A stretch of 64,000 nt of DNA from assembly GCA_004352715.1 (NCBI GenBank), contig SCFE01000036.1:1753942-1817941 (forward strand), given 5' to 3'. Each line of letters opens with the position of its first letter. Within the stretch, counting starts at the first letter, position 1. This DNA is from Hofstenia miamia. Taxonomy: Eukaryota; Xenacoelomorpha; Acoela. Shown piece after piece: positions 24,250 through 36,215 of this stretch. The position numbers were made by a program, and so were the translations under genes. The notes below the pieces were generated by a model. The model was not told the DNA's origin. It did not search any database and worked only from the letters and a program-made list of their open reading frames with translations.

Positions 24250-25386
24250 CTCTTCAATCCTTCAACAGGATAGAATGAGGGAGCCGATCAAAAGCTTTAG
24301 AAATGTCAAGAAAGATAATGCAAACAGGATCATTGCGATCAAAGTGGAAATAGCAGTTTTCAAACAAAGTGAGCAAGTTAGTGATGGTAGAACGACCCGA
24401 AAGTTTACGATGCTGAGAAGCGGAGAAGAGGTGATGAATTTTAGGGAACACATAACGAAAGACAAGACGCTCAAAGATGATTGACAGCCTAGAAAGAATA
24501 GCTATTGGACGATAAGAAGTGACTTGAGAGGAGGGAAGCTGATTGGATTTTATCAGTGGAGAGATGCAAAGATGTTTTCCAGCAAGGCAGAAAACGCTTA
24601 GAGAAGCAAATGTAGGAGAAGAGATGCTTTAAATTAAAATTCGAGCAGAAATAGGCATTGAAGAGATCAGCTTTCTCCAGATCCGAGTGAGCAGAAAGAT
24701 GGTTCCAATGCAAGCTGAGGAGGTCAGATTTGAATGCAGGGAACGCAAGAAAGCATAAGAGTCTTGAAGAGATCCAGATGAGAAGCTGAAAAACAGAACG
24801 TTTTTTCGAGTTCCATGAATACGTCTTTGGTGAGAGAAGAGAGTTTCGAAGAATCGGAAGGACTGTAACGGCGTTTGAAAGATTCGAGTTTATTCAAAGA
24901 GTGTACAGTAAGGAATGAGAAATAGAAAGGGAGAGAAATACGCTTTTTTGACGACGAGGAACAAAGGATGAAATAACTTGGTGAAGGAAGGTGTACGAAA
25001 AGGACTGTTGAAAGGAGGGTTGTAAACACAGAGAAGAGAAACAATGTGATCACTGAGAACAACACCACAGCCGCAACAAAAATCAACGGAAAAAGACTCA
25101 AAGAAGAGGGGTGGATGTCAAGATTAGGACGACGTGAGGCAATGAGAACACCACCATGACGACCACTAGAGCGATCCATACGGCAGAGAACTTTAAGTGA
25201 GAAGTTAGGAAAAACAACACTGTCAGGAAGAAAAGGATCAAGCCAGGTTTCAGTAATGAAAATGAAGTCAAAAGGAGACTGCAGGAAGAAGTTGTAAAAA
25301 CTGAGACGACGGTTTAATGATGCAAGACTGTGGGCATTAGCAAGCAAAAAAGAGAAACCAGAGTTGGGATGAGGAGTAAGATCCAA
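24250..25386 (-). pseudogene. CR1/jockey-like non-LTR element, endonuclease and RT remnants
   Basis: Minus-strand remains of an ORF2. 25386-24724 reads as an AP-like endonuclease N-terminus: NAHSLASLNRRLSF, then FDFIFITETWLDPFLPDS with the catalytic ETW motif, then RMDRSSGRHGGVLIASRRP. Lower down, in other frames, are NAYFCS and an RT fragment (HRKLSGRSTITNLLTLFE, then FLDISKAFDRLPHSILL) with the first catalytic Asp motif of the palm. The rest of the RT, including the GVPQGS and FADD motifs, is missing. Multiple frameshifts and stops make it inactive. Its GC content is higher than that of the flanks. The block 23404-24961 recurs identically at 25667-27224, which I take as an assembly duplication. 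Confidence 0.8.
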
Positions 25387-25519
25387 TCCAAGAAGTTCAG
25401 GTAGTCAATCACGACTAGAAGCATCACGACGGCGGGGACGAAGACCAAAAGATTTGGCAGCATCAGAGAGACTATAGTATCGGATCAAGAGGCCATCTGA
25501 CCACACTTCAAGATTCAAT

Positions 25520-25665
25520 GCAAACAGTTACAAACGATCAACTCAAAATTTCAAAAAACAGCTTACGCAAAAGAAACTTTCAGACAATTGTAGTTCTCTG
25601 CATTGGAAAGTCAATGACAAAGTTGCTAAGACCTCGATATCTAATAAAAGACCACATTGTTAATG
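25520..25665 (+). pseudogene. fragment of CR1-like ORF1
   Basis: Similar to, but not identical with, the region around 27575-27720 (FKISKN.. / LHWK.. type sequence) of the ORF1 remnant downstream. It abuts the 5' side of the minus-strand element and ends at the single N at 25666. Confidence 0.5.
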
Positions 25666-25666
25666 N

Positions 25667-27224
25667 ATTGGAAGTTATAGATAGTTCTGATTACAATAAC
25701 ATGTATTTCGCGCATATAGGTGTACCTGGTTACAATTTTTTCACAGACTTTTGTTATATCAAACACAATTTTAAACGATTTTTAAGTAAGTTTATGCGTT
25801 CTAAGTGATCAAAAGTTTAAAATTAACCCACTCGTTGTAATATTCTCCAATCGATATGCAGTATTAGTAAGTCAATGATTAAAGCAAACTTGAACGCTAT
25901 CTAAAAATCGAGCTATACAATCTAAGTAGAACTTGTGGTGATTCATCTCAAAGCTTCCTGTAGACTTGCATGTGTCAATAAAATCAACCTTTTTTAATTG
26001 TATTATCACATAATTATGAATAGAATTTATGTCTAGGTGTATTTTAATAGAAAAAGCTCAATTTTTTCAATGAAGTTATTATAAAGCGATTATATATTTG
26101 AAAGTAATACAAAATCTAATCATATGTTGCAAAAAGTGCAATGAATTATAAGGTTCTCCAAACAAATTTTAAGGTGGATATGTATACCACACGAGATAGT
26201 TTTCTTAAACGTGTTTTATGCAACAAAAAACCACTAAAATTGTATTTATCACTATAACATAAAAGATCCACAATGTCCTTATGTTTATGAAAATGGTAAG
26301 GGCGCCCTAAATATGGAAAAACCTAAAACATAAAAAACATCAAAATATTAATTTGAATCAATTAATCGCAAATTGGACCTTGATCCTTTTGATTCTCTAA
26401 CTCTCGCTCCGCTCGCTCTGATGATGTCACTTTCTTCATTAGTCATCCCAAGAAGCATCACACCCCTCCCTCGTTTTCAATCGTGCTTGTATCGCTGCCA
26501 ATTACATCTTGACTCTTCAATCCTTCAACAGGATAGAATGAGGGAGCCGATCAAAAGCTTTAGAAATGTCAAGAAAGATAATGCAAACAGGATCATTGCG
26601 ATCAAAGTGGAAATAGCAGTTTTCAAACAAAGTGAGCAAGTTAGTGATGGTAGAACGACCCGAAAGTTTACGATGCTGAGAAGCGGAGAAGAGGTGATGA
26701 ATTTTAGGGAACACATAACGAAAGACAAGACGCTCAAAGATGATTGACAGCCTAGAAAGAATAGCTATTGGACGATAAGAAGTGACTTGAGAGGAGGGAA
26801 GCTGATTGGATTTTATCAGTGGAGAGATGCAAAGATGTTTTCCAGCAAGGCAGAAAACGCTTAGAGAAGCAAATGTAGGAGAAGAGATGCTTTAAATTAA
26901 AATTCGAGCAGAAATAGGCATTGAAGAGATCAGCTTTCTCCAGATCCGAGTGAGCAGAAAGATGGTTCCAATGCAAGCTGAGGAGGTCAGATTTGAATGC
27001 AGGGAACGCAAGAAAGCATAAGAGTCTTGAAGAGATCCAGATGAGAAGCTGAAAAACAGAACGTTTTTTCGAGTTCCATGAATACGTCTTTGGTGAGAGA
27101 AGAGAGTTTCGAAGAATCGGAAGGACTGTAACGGCGTTTGAAAGATTCGAGTTTATTCAAAGAGTGTACAGTAAGGAATGAGAAATAGAAAGGGAGAGAA
27201 ATACGCTTTTTTGACGACGAGGAA
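25667..27224. repeat. exact second copy of 23404-24961 (probable assembly duplication)
   Basis: Every frame and motif in 23404-24961 reappears with an offset of 2263 bases, bounded by single Ns at 25666 and 27225. Single Ns mark contig joins throughout this locus. A true recent tandem duplication ending exactly at contig joins on both sides is unlikely. Confidence 0.9.
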
Positions 27225-27225
27225 N

Positions 27226-27256
<31 letters not shown>
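27226..27256 (+). repeat. (TTA)n run
   Basis: Trinucleotide run right after a contig join. Similar ATT/TTA runs form the 3' tails of the CR1-like elements here (28793-28812, 33498-33560). Confidence 0.9.
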
Positions 27257-27258
<2 letters not shown>

Positions 27259-28275
27259 GGGACACGCATCAGCTGGTCGACTATCAGACCAACTCCGTAG
27301 TAAAATTTTAAGAGATCTTTTTTTTGATATAACTGATTTAGAAGCAGCAGGAGAATTTATACTAGATAAAGCTAAAACTCCTCTTCATGGACTTTTTCAA
27401 AAATTGGATAGGCAATTGGCAGGAGAAGCCCTTTTATTTCAATTTTTTGAAAATGAAGAGAATTTTGGCGCTCAAAGTGTAAATTTAAACAAGAAACTAC
27501 AATGTATTATATTAGCTGTAACACAATTACACACCCAGTTTCTTTAGTGGATACAGCAACGTTAACAAGTCCTGTTTTAACAAACAGTTACAATGATCAA
27601 TTCAAAATTTCAAAAAACAGTATATGCAGAAGAGACTTTGAGACAATGGTACAGTTCTCTGCATTGGAAACTCGATGATAAAGTTGCTAAGATCTCGATA
27701 TCTAATAAAATACCAAATTTTGAATGTCTACAGCTATGCAGGCGCGACAACAGAAGATCTCATAAATGTCATTAGCTCATATGAACCAACTGTTATCAAA
27801 AACATTATTCTGTGCTCTGGAACTGTTGAAGCCATCAATTTTAAAAAATAACGCATGCAAGTTTAAAGCGGACTTTCATAATCTGTTGAATATTGTTGAT
27901 GCAAAATTCAATCCATAAAAAATTCACATTCTGGAGTTACCTCCAGTTGCTAAAAAATTCGCCGCCTATAAGAATGATGTCATATTAAGTTATAATACAG
28001 TGCTAAAGACTTTTGAAAATGCTACAATAAACATTATAACTTTATTTGAAGAATTTCTGTCTGCTCCAAAAACTGTTAATGGGAAATTGTTCACAATTGA
28101 AGGTATTCATATCTCAAAGTCACAAACCCATTTATTGGTTCAAATAGCTCTAATTCAAAGAAAATCTCAAGTATTACTAATGAATTTCTAAAACAAACGT
28201 CTAAATTGGTATCAATGTTCAATACTATTTACAATGAAAACATTCAACAACCTAGTATTGATGATGGCGGAACAC
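27257..28275 (+). pseudogene. CR1-like ORF1 with SGNH-esterase-like domain, frameshifted
   Basis: A helical N-terminal stretch (MGHASAGRLSDQLRSKILRD onward, 96 codons) is followed, in shifted frames, by sequence typical of the esterase domain found in ORF1 of CR1-clade elements. Visible parts: YAGATTEDLINVISSYEPT near 27735-27790, then NIILCSGTVEAINF near 27800-27840, then FHNLLNIVDAKF and HILELPPVAKK, then a segment finishing TIEGIHISKSQTH near 28130. The order GATTED, then a ...CSGT block, then ELPP, then a His-bearing C-terminal segment matches SGNH hydrolases. At least two frameshifts and several stops. ORF2 RT starts only ~30 bases after this ORF, so the endonuclease domain normally between them is missing. 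I am fairly sure of the esterase reading, less so of the N-terminal part. Confidence 0.65.
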
Positions 28276-28301
28276 TCTAGTTTATTCCAGAATCAATCAG
28301 A

Positions 28302-28793
28302 ATGAATCTAAATGACAACAAATGCTGTGTAATGACCGTACTTGATCTGAGTAAAGCCTTTGATAGTATAAATAATAGAATTCTGATAATGAAATTAAAA
28401 CAACTTGGCTTTAATGATGACAGCATAGAATTAGTACATGACTATTTAAAAAATAGATACCAAAGGACAAAAATTGGTACTAACACATATTCCAGCTATT
28501 CATCTATTATACGTGGATGCCACAAGGTAGTATCCTTGGGCCTACATTGTTCAATCTATACATAAATGACGTTGGAAACAATATCACAGAAACAAATATT
28601 TTTCAGTATGCAGATGACACATGTATACTTGCAACTAATGAATCATTAAATATATGTCTCAAGAACACAAAAGAGGATTTGTCAAAATGGTTAAGATATT
28701 TCAAGAATAATCATCTTAAATTAAATCTTGAGAAAACGCAGTGTATTATCTATCGCAACAAAGAATTGAAAAATTACACAAAAATACTTCCTA
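28302..28793 (+). pseudogene. CR1-like reverse transcriptase, palm region (interrupted)
   Basis: Palm of a non-LTR RT in two frames. The first has VLDLSKAFDSINNRIL (catalytic Asp, AFDS motif). The second has PQGSILGPTLFNLYINDV and FQYADDTCIL (catalytic YADD), then LRYFKNNHLKLNLEKTQ. One frameshift lies between them near 28515. The frame ends where a minus-strand element with an (ATT)n tail is inserted (28793). The missing thumb resumes at about 30411 and again, in the assembly copy, at 32779 (TVKNLGVVLDEKLNF). Endonuclease is absent. It belongs with the ORF1 remnant just upstream. Confidence 0.85.
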
Positions 28794-30415
28794 TATTATT
28801 ATTATTAAATAGATTTATTACCTTAATACAGGTCTACAAATATATTAAACAGTCAACAAAAGTCATTTATGGACTGATGAACTACAAGATGATTTGCATG
28901 ATTTGCATGGACAAACAAGATAGTGTGTGCATCTAATATCAATACTAAAAGTGTAATTGAGATGTAATCTGCAAAAATCTAGGAGATTTTTTTTGACAAT
29001 GCTGTAATCGTCAAATAAGTTAATGTTTGTGTTTATATGAATAAAATTAGCCAAGCGAGTGATGCGATTAAAATAGAAGTAAGCTGTCTTTGATTTCTTT
29101 ATACGTGTTATTTGAAAGAGATTAAAATTTTTAGAACGTAATCCTGGGCGGTTTGGGTAATATAAAGATAAATAATCCAAAGCATTGAGATCCAAGCGGT
29201 TTGTTAAAAGTTTGTTTAGATAAAGTAAATCATAAAATTGAAATAGTAGAGGAATTGGGAATAAGTTGAGGTTAAGAAGTCTAATTTTATAGTTTCCGAT
29301 ATTTTGAATCCACTTAGTACATCGACGCTGTAAACGTTCTAATTTATCAACATCACCTGAAGATGGAAACCAAATCTGAGATGCATACATGACAGAAGTC
29401 AGGATTAAAGATTTGTAAAGAGTAAGTTTTACGTGGTATGAAGTATTAAAGGGAATTGATCTCTTTAATAACATAAAAGAATAATTACACTTTCTTATTT
29501 TTTCAGACACATGTAAAGTCCAGGATAAATCATGACTAAAATACACACCAAGATCTTTAACATATGCAATAGGCTTAAGCATTGAATCTTCAATTTGAAT
29601 AGACGAATCAGATATAGGATAAGAGATATATTCACATTTTTTCTTATTAAACATCATTTTGTTATTTTTTGACCAAACTACGAGGGAAGAGTAGTCATCT
29701 TCAATGTAGTGTAAAGATGGAGAAAAAATTTTTAGATCATCAGCGAATAAGTATGGGGTGCAATTAAGACAATAAGAAGGAATGTCATTTATAAATATGA
29801 GGAATAATAATGGTCCCAACACTGAGCCTTGAGGCACACCACTGGTAACAGGTAACCAACTGGATCGACAAGAATTTATACTAACACATTGAACTCGATT
29901 TGTCAGGTAAGAAGCAAGGATTTTAAGAATTTTCCCACCAATACCGAAATTGAATAACTTATGTATTAGAAGTCCATGTGGGACTGAGTCGAATGCTTTG
30001 CGAAAATCTAAGTGAAGCACGTAAGAAAACTGAGACTCTTCATATAATTTGTATATACCATCTAAGAATAATAGGAGTTGGGTGACTGTAGAGCGACCCT
30101 TAATGAAACCAAATTGCTGCTTATTAAGTTTGTAACGTACAAAACTGTAAAGTTGATCAAAAAGTAATTTTTCAAACAGTAGTGATAGTCTTGGAAGGGA
30201 AGCTATTGGACGGTAATTATTTGCTTTTTTCCGATCACCTGATTTAAATAATGGTCTGAGGATAGCTTGTTTCCATAAATCAGGGTAATAACCTGAATCT
30301 ATAATAAATCGAAACAGATTTAAAATATGAACTGATAATTGCGATGAATATTGCTTTAAAAATGAGCCAGGGAGATTATCAGATCCACAGTTTGAGTTAC
30401 AGTTAGCTAATAGAG
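28794..30415 (-). mobile_element. 5'-truncated CR1-like element inserted in the forward element
   Basis: The minus-strand element has its 3' tail of (AAT)n at 28793-28812 and a 5' truncation at about 30410, where forward-strand RT sequence of the host element resumes (NNVEISPSRTVKNLG). It splits the forward RT between the YADD block and the thumb. No clear target duplication was found. Confidence 0.75.
28863..30415 (-). pseudogene. reverse transcriptase of CR1-like element, 5' truncated
   Basis: An uninterrupted frame of about 515 codons covers RT through the C-terminal domain. Motifs in order: LPGSFLKQYSS, WKQAILRPLFKSGDRKKANN, YRPIASL, FGFIKGRSTVTQL, LDFRKAFDSVPH (first catalytic Asp), SGVPQGSVLGPLLFLIFIND, LFADDLKIFS (catalytic FADD), CEYISYPISD, KDLGVYFSHDLSW, YKSLILTSVMYASQIWFPS, then a C-terminal Cys-rich tail (CTHYLVCPCKSCKSSC) reminiscent of the end of such ORFs. 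The palm and thumb look intact, so the insertion is young. The endonuclease is lost by 5' truncation, as is usual for target-primed reverse transcription. The frame continues artificially to 30503 into the host element. Confidence 0.9.
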
Positions 30416-30566
30416 GGATAATAACAATAAACAATGTTGAAATAAGTCCATCTCGAACAGTTAAAAATCTTGGTGTTGTACTAGATGAAAAGCTAAACTT
30501 CAATAATCAATCATCAAAAAGAACAAAAAAAATTGCGCATGGAATTAGATACCTGTCACTTGCTAN

Positions 30567-30964
30567 GATATTTCAAGAATAATCATCTTAAATTAAATCT
30601 TGAGAAAACGCAGTGTATTATCTATCGCAACAAAGAATTGAAAAATTACACAAAAATACTTCCTATATTATTATTATTAAATAGATTTATTACCTTAATA
30701 CAGGTCTACAAATATATTAAACAGTCAACAAAAGTCATTTATGGACTGATGAACTACAAGATGATTTGCATGATTTGCATGGACAAACAAGATAGTGTGT
30801 GCATCTAATATCAATACTAAAAGTGTAATTGAGATGTAATCTGCAAAAATCTAGGAGATTTTTTTTGACAATGCTGTAATCGTCAAATAAATTAATGTTT
30901 GTGTTTATATGAATAAAATTAGCCAAGCGAGTGATGCGATTAAAATAGAAGTAAGCTGTCTTTG
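30567..30964. repeat. near-identical second copy of 28695-29092 (assembly duplication)
   Basis: Bounded by single Ns at 30566 and 30965. It differs from 28695-29092 by isolated bases only. The path jumps from the host-element thumb back into the YADD region, which makes no biological sense for one element. Confidence 0.85.
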
Positions 30965-30965
30965 N

Positions 30966-31195
30966 ATTGTGGAACAACCTCCCAATGGATATAAGAAAAA
31001 CGAATAATAAAATAACATATAGAAGGTTACTCAAAGAAAATCTGCTAAATAAACAGTTCGAATTTCCAAACACAATTCAACTGGCGAAATGAATGTAATA
31101 TTTAACGTTTGCAGATTTGTAAGTGTCACTGTTTTTGTATTTCTGTTTTTTTTCATTTTTTCTATGTTACATTGTAACATAAACTATAATGATCC

Positions 31196-31227
<32 letters not shown>

Positions 31228-31481
31228 ATAATAATAATAATTATTATTATTATTATTACTAGTATTAGGGTCCGTTTTATTCGCATTGTATTTCAATGAT
31301 ATATCGAATACTTTAAAAAACAGAACGATCTATCAATATGATACATGTATAATAAGAAGCAAAAATTCCATATGACGCAACCAAAGATATTGAAAATCTT
31401 ATTAAGTACTTTAATAGAAACAAGTTAAAAGTTAATCCTGATAAAACACAATTTATTATTTTCACACCAAAGCAATACCAA
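30966..31481. repeat. near-identical second copy of 33266-33781 (assembly duplication)
   Basis: Bounded by single Ns at 30965 and 31482. It differs from 33266-33781 mainly in the length of the ATT microsatellite. Confidence 0.85.
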
Positions 31482-31482
31482 N

Positions 31483-31648
31483 AGATCCAAGCGGTTTGTT
31501 AAAAGTTTGTTTAAATAAAGTAAATCATAAAATTGAAGTAGTAGAAGAATTGGGAATAAGTTAAGAAGTTAATTTTATAGTTTCCGATATTTTGAATCCA
31601 ATTAGTACATCGACACTGTAAACGTTCTAATTTATCAACATCACCTGA
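31483..31648. repeat. variant copy of about 29188-29368 (assembly piece or second allele)
   Basis: Between single Ns at 31482 and 31649. It is similar to the RT C-terminal region of the minus-strand element, with several substitutions and a small deletion. Confidence 0.7.
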
Positions 31649-31649
31649 N

Positions 31650-32933
31650 TAATTTTATAGTTTCCGATATTTTGAATCCACTTAGTACATCGACGCTGTA
31701 AACGTTCTAATTTATCAACATCACCTGAGGATGGAAACCAAATCTGAGATGCATACATGACAGAAGTCAAGATTAAAGATTTGTAAAGAGTAAGTTTTAC
31801 GTGGTGTGAAGTATTAAAGGGAATTGATCTCTTTAATAACATAAAAGAATAATTACACTTTTTTATTGTTTCAGACACATGTAAAGTCCAGGATAAATCA
31901 TGACTAAAATACACACCAAGATCTTTAACATATGCAATAGGCTTAAGCATTGAATCTTCAATTTGAATAGACGAATCAGATATAGGATAAGAGATATATT
32001 CACATTTTTTCTTATTAAACATCATTTTGTTATTTTTTGACCAAACTACGAGGGAAGAGTAGTCATCTTCAATGTAGTGTAAAGATGGAGAAAAAATTTT
32101 TAGATCATCAGCGAATAAGTATGGGGTGCAATTAAGACAATAAGAAGGAATGTCATTTATAAATATGAGGAATAATAATGGTCCCAACACTGAGCCTTGA
32201 GGCACACCACTGGTAACAGGTAACCAACTGGATCGACAAGAATTTATACTAACACATTGAACTCGATTTGTCAGGTAAGAAGCAAGGATTTTAAGAATTT
32301 TCCCACCAATACCGAAATTGAATAACTTATGTATTAGAAGTCCATGTGGGACTGAGTCGAATGCTTTGCGAAAATCTAAGTGAAGCACGTAAGAAAACTG
32401 AGACTCTTCATATAATTTGTATATACCATCTAAGAATAATAGGAGTTGGGTGACTGTAGAGCGACCCTTAATGAAACCAAATTGCTGCTTATTAAGTTTG
32501 TAGCGTACAAAACTGTAAAGTTGATCAAAAAGTAATTTTTCAAACAGTAGTGATAGTCTTGGAAGGGAAGCTATTGGACGGTAATTATTTGCTTTTTTCC
32601 GATCACCTGATTTAAATAATGGTCTGAGGATAGCTTGTTTCCATAAATCAGGGTAATAACCTGAATCAATAATAAATCGAAACAGATTTAAGATATGAAC
32701 TGATAATTGCGATGAATATTGCTTTAAAAATGAGCCAGGGAGATTATCAGATCCACAGTTTGAGTTACAGTTAGCTAATAGAGGGATAATAACAATAAAC
32801 AATGTTGAAATAAGTCCATCTCGAACAGTTAAAAATCTTGGTGTTGTACTAGATGAAAAGCTAAACTTCAATAATCAATCATCAAAAAGAACAAAAAAAA
32901 TTGCGCATGGAATTAGATACCTGTCACTTGCTA
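31650..32933. repeat. near-identical second copy of 29282-30565 (assembly duplication)
   Basis: Same length (1284 bp) as 29282-30565 with a few substitutions, including YKLTL/HKLTL-type changes in the RT frame. Beyond 32933 the sequence continues without an N into the rest of the forward CR1 element, so this copy gives the true right-hand continuation. Confidence 0.85.
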
Positions 32934-33392
32934 AGGAAGCCTATTTCATGCCTACATAACAAGCCAATACATATATTGCTGTTTCCTTCTTAGTGGAATT
33001 AAGCAAACACTTTTAAATCGCTTAACAATATCTTTCAACCAAGCCCTCAGAACAATGTTCTCTATACAAAAACACAACAACGTCAATCATGTTTCAACAT
33101 GCAATTTAATGTATTAATAATGTTATTTGACTTCAAAAATGGCAAAAAATCGCTGAAATTCTTAGATAATTATTTAAAATTTAACAGCAAAAACATTATA
33201 TTTTGTAGTAAGATCAAAACAAAAAATAATTATTTAGTGAACTTCTTCTCGATGCAAGCCTTACAATTGTGGAACAACCTCCCAATGGATATAAGAAAAA
33301 CGAATAATAAAATAACATATAGAAGGTTACTCAAAGAAAATCTGCTAAATAAACAGTTCGAATTTCCAAACACAATTCAACTGGCGAAATGA
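32779..33392 (+). pseudogene. forward CR1-like element, RT thumb and C-terminus
   Basis: Continues the forward RT of 28302-28793 on the far side of the inserted minus-strand element. It reads TVKNLGVVLDEKLNFNNQ, then KKIAHGIRYLSLAK, broken by frameshifts, then a final 97-codon frame ending ALQLWNNLPMDIRKTNNKI and a short Lys-rich tail. The LWNNLP..IR motif is the usual C-terminal signature of CR1/jockey ORF2. The stop is followed by about 110 bases of 3' UTR and the (TTA)n tail. Confidence 0.8.
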
Positions 33393-33495
33393 ATGTAATA
33401 TTTAACGTTTGCAGATTTGTAAGTGTCACTGTTTTTGTATTTCTGTTTTTTTTCATTTTTTCTATGTTACATTGTAACATAAACTATAATGATCC

Positions 33496-33497
<2 letters not shown>

Positions 33498-33530
<33 letters not shown>

Positions 33531-33560
33531 ATAATAATAATTATTATTATTATTATTACT
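33498..33560. repeat. (TTA)n/(TAA)n palindromic tail
   Basis: The TTA run switches to TAA and back to TTA, forming a perfect hairpin-capable trinucleotide block. It lies between the 3' end of one CR1-like element and the truncated 5' end of the next. Confidence 0.9.
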
Positions 33561-33567
33561 AGTATTA

Positions 33568-34453
33568 GGGTCCGTTTTATTCGCATTGTATTTCAATGAT
33601 ATATCGAATACTTTAAAAAACAGAACGATCTATCAATATGATACATGTATAATAAGAAGCAAAAATTCCATATGACGCAACCAAAGATATTGAAAATCTT
33701 ATTAAGTACTTTAATAGAAACAAGTTAAAAGTTAATCCTGATAAAACACAATTTATTATTTTCACACCAAAGCAATACCAAAAAAATTCTAATATCAAAA
33801 TTAAAGTAGGAGATAATGAAATTAAGCAAAGCAATTCTATTAATTATCTTAGTGTAGTAATTGATAGAGATTTACGTTTTACTGAATTTTTTTCATCAAA
33901 ATGCAGGAAAATGGCCTCTGGTATTAAATATTTATATCATGTGCGCAATGTAGGGCAGTCATTTCAATCACAAATGCTTAACTCATTTGTTCTAAGTAAT
34001 TTTAACTATTGCTGTTTTTTATTTCAAAATATCACATCCTATAATCGATTATATATATAAATATTCAATTGGGCAACAAGAACTCTGAATTATATTGATA
34101 AGCATAAATCAGTGAGCACTTTTATAAAAGGTGGCAATGTTCTTGCAACATTGTACTTTATTGAATGTCAAACTCTTTGTATGATACACAACTATGTACA
34201 CAATTCACAATCTATGCATTTTCTAAGAAATTACATCAAAACCAGGGATAGAAACCACAATTTGCATAATAGTATTAATCGTCCAGATTCATTTTCATTT
34301 AAAGCTTCTAGATTATGGAATGACTTAAATCTCGAAATAAAAAAGGAACAAAATTATAAACATTTCAGAAGAAAAATTAAAAAAATTTTATCATCCAAAC
34401 AATCACTATTAGGAATATCAAACAAATTTAGCGCATGGACAGATTTCATTTGA
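33568..34453 (+). pseudogene. third CR1-like element, 5'-truncated RT
   Basis: Begins inside the RT palm (GSVLFALYFNDISNTL, the region after PQGS). The catalytic box is reduced to QYDTC where YADDT is expected, so two residues are lost. It then reads LIKYFNRNKLKVNPDKTQF, INYLSVVIDRDLRF, ASGIKYLYHVRNV and a 113-codon frame with DSFSFKASRLWNDLNLEIK, the same C-terminal LWN.L signature. Several stops and frameshifts. It differs from both other CR1-like elements in the locus, so at least three lineages are stacked here. Confidence 0.8.
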
Positions 34454-34657
34454 CATTTGAAATTTACGCCCTCTAAGTAAGTCTGCATATATTTAATTTT
34501 GTAAATATACATGTATAGTAGTTTGTAGTATTTGTTTATTTTATTAAGCAAATACATTTGCTTGACTCTTATTTTTATTATTGAAATTGATTTGTTTACT
34601 AAGCAATTTTAGCCACATATCCGATTACAAATCTGATTATATTTCCCTACTATCAAA

Positions 34658-34693
<36 letters not shown>

Positions 34694-36215
34694 TATTGGT
34701 GATTTGTAATAAAATTTTCATATATATTGGTGCTTTGTAACGCTCACCACATATATTGGTGTTATGTAACCAAATGGTGTTTTGTACATAGGAAAAAAAT
34801 TTATATTTTTTCATTTTTATTTTTCGTGATTTTTACTTATATATGATAATACTTAGTCTCTATTGATATGTACTATTGGTCTTAAGTTAACATACATTTT
34901 CACTTATTTTCCAATTACTAAATTCACTCTTTTGCTACTCTAACGTATTTTTTACACGTTTTGCAATTGACAAAATATTATTTCAAAATTTAAGGCACAT
35001 TTAACAACGCTTTTACACTTCCTAAACATTACACATGTAAGGCAAGCAAAGTTAATTCATTTCTTAATTATGACTATACACAATATTCACGAACCAAGAA
35101 CCATTTTATATAAACATTGGAATATATTATTTGAAGTTTTGCATATAACTATATATAAAAATATGGTAAAATTACTAGGTACCAAAATCTTATTTGGTGC
35201 TAAAGAAAGAAAACTGCATAGTTTACTTAGAACAAAATATTGAATTTTTAAAAAATTATGTCATTATATCACTATTATAAAATATTACTATTCTCAAATA
35301 TATAATAAATTAGCTAATTGTATTAGACAGATCCTAGGTTAATCGACGGGATCTTGAAAATTACGTTATTTGATTGATTCGATTATTGTACACATCTAAC
35401 ATTCTATTAAGAAAACTTGATACTCTTAAATAAGATAGCAAAAGCTAAATATTAGCTTAGGCGCTCTGAATATTTTTTATTAATAAATTTTAGAGTGGAT
35501 TAAAAAAACAGTAGAAATGCTTAATTTGCATAAATTTACCTCCAGAAAAAGAAAAGGCAATCCCGAAAGAGATAAAAATAATATAATTGAAAACCATTTT
35601 GTAGTAAAATTGAAAAATTCCATGTAAATATTTTTAAATCAATCTGTGGAATAATTGAATTAAGATTCCTATATGTGAATTTGACAAACGTACATATATA
35701 ACTAATAGATTATATATTTACAGTATTAGGTTTATCTATGCAATATATAATTGTAGCTATTTTATATTTAACATGAGGAAGCAATAATAAGCTACAGTTC
35801 CTCTTTTTACATGCGTTCATTTTTTGAATCTACACTCGTCAAGGTTTATAAATTAATGATCAAATGTGATTCTGAATTTAAATTCAATTATAAGAAATCA
35901 TGAAACATGAAATCTACAATAAATTGAAAGTGTATTTTGTCAAGAACCCAAACAACAAATCAAAATTGTCAATAGGAGTGGGATTTTCATGAAATTTTGA
36001 AATGCATTAAAACATTTGATTTTTACATAATCTCTTGCAAATTTCCTAAAATTTTCCAGATTCGTAAATATTGTCAACATTGTTTTAATGCTATACCCTG
36101 TTTATCTTAATGCTTGCCCCTGTCTTTTAAAGGTATAATTTATAGCCAACCAGGCATTAAGAACACTAAATTAAGCAATTCAATGCATCCAAGTTATGAA
36201 GAGTTGGCAAATGGT
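34454..36215. other. no gene seen; degenerate short tandem repeat
   Basis: AT-rich with ordinary CpG. (TA)n lies at 34660-34695, followed by four imperfect units of ATATATTGGTGNTTTGTAA (about 34690-34790). No coding motif. Confidence 0.55.
34690..34790. repeat. degenerate tandem repeat, ~19-28 bp unit
   Basis: The phrase TATTGGTG[A/C/T]TTTGTAA recurs four times with changes (near 34693, 34725, 34751 and 34770), next to a (TA)n run. Confidence 0.6.

Noticed and set aside
24110-24484. 124-codon plus-strand frame (repeated at 26373-26747)
   Set aside because: It is the antisense shadow of the minus-strand RT fragment with the SKAFDRLPHSILL motif.
31200-31260. CRISPR-like or functional repeat in the ATT/TAA blocks
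   Set aside because: Simple trinucleotide tails of non-LTR elements, partly duplicated by the assembly.
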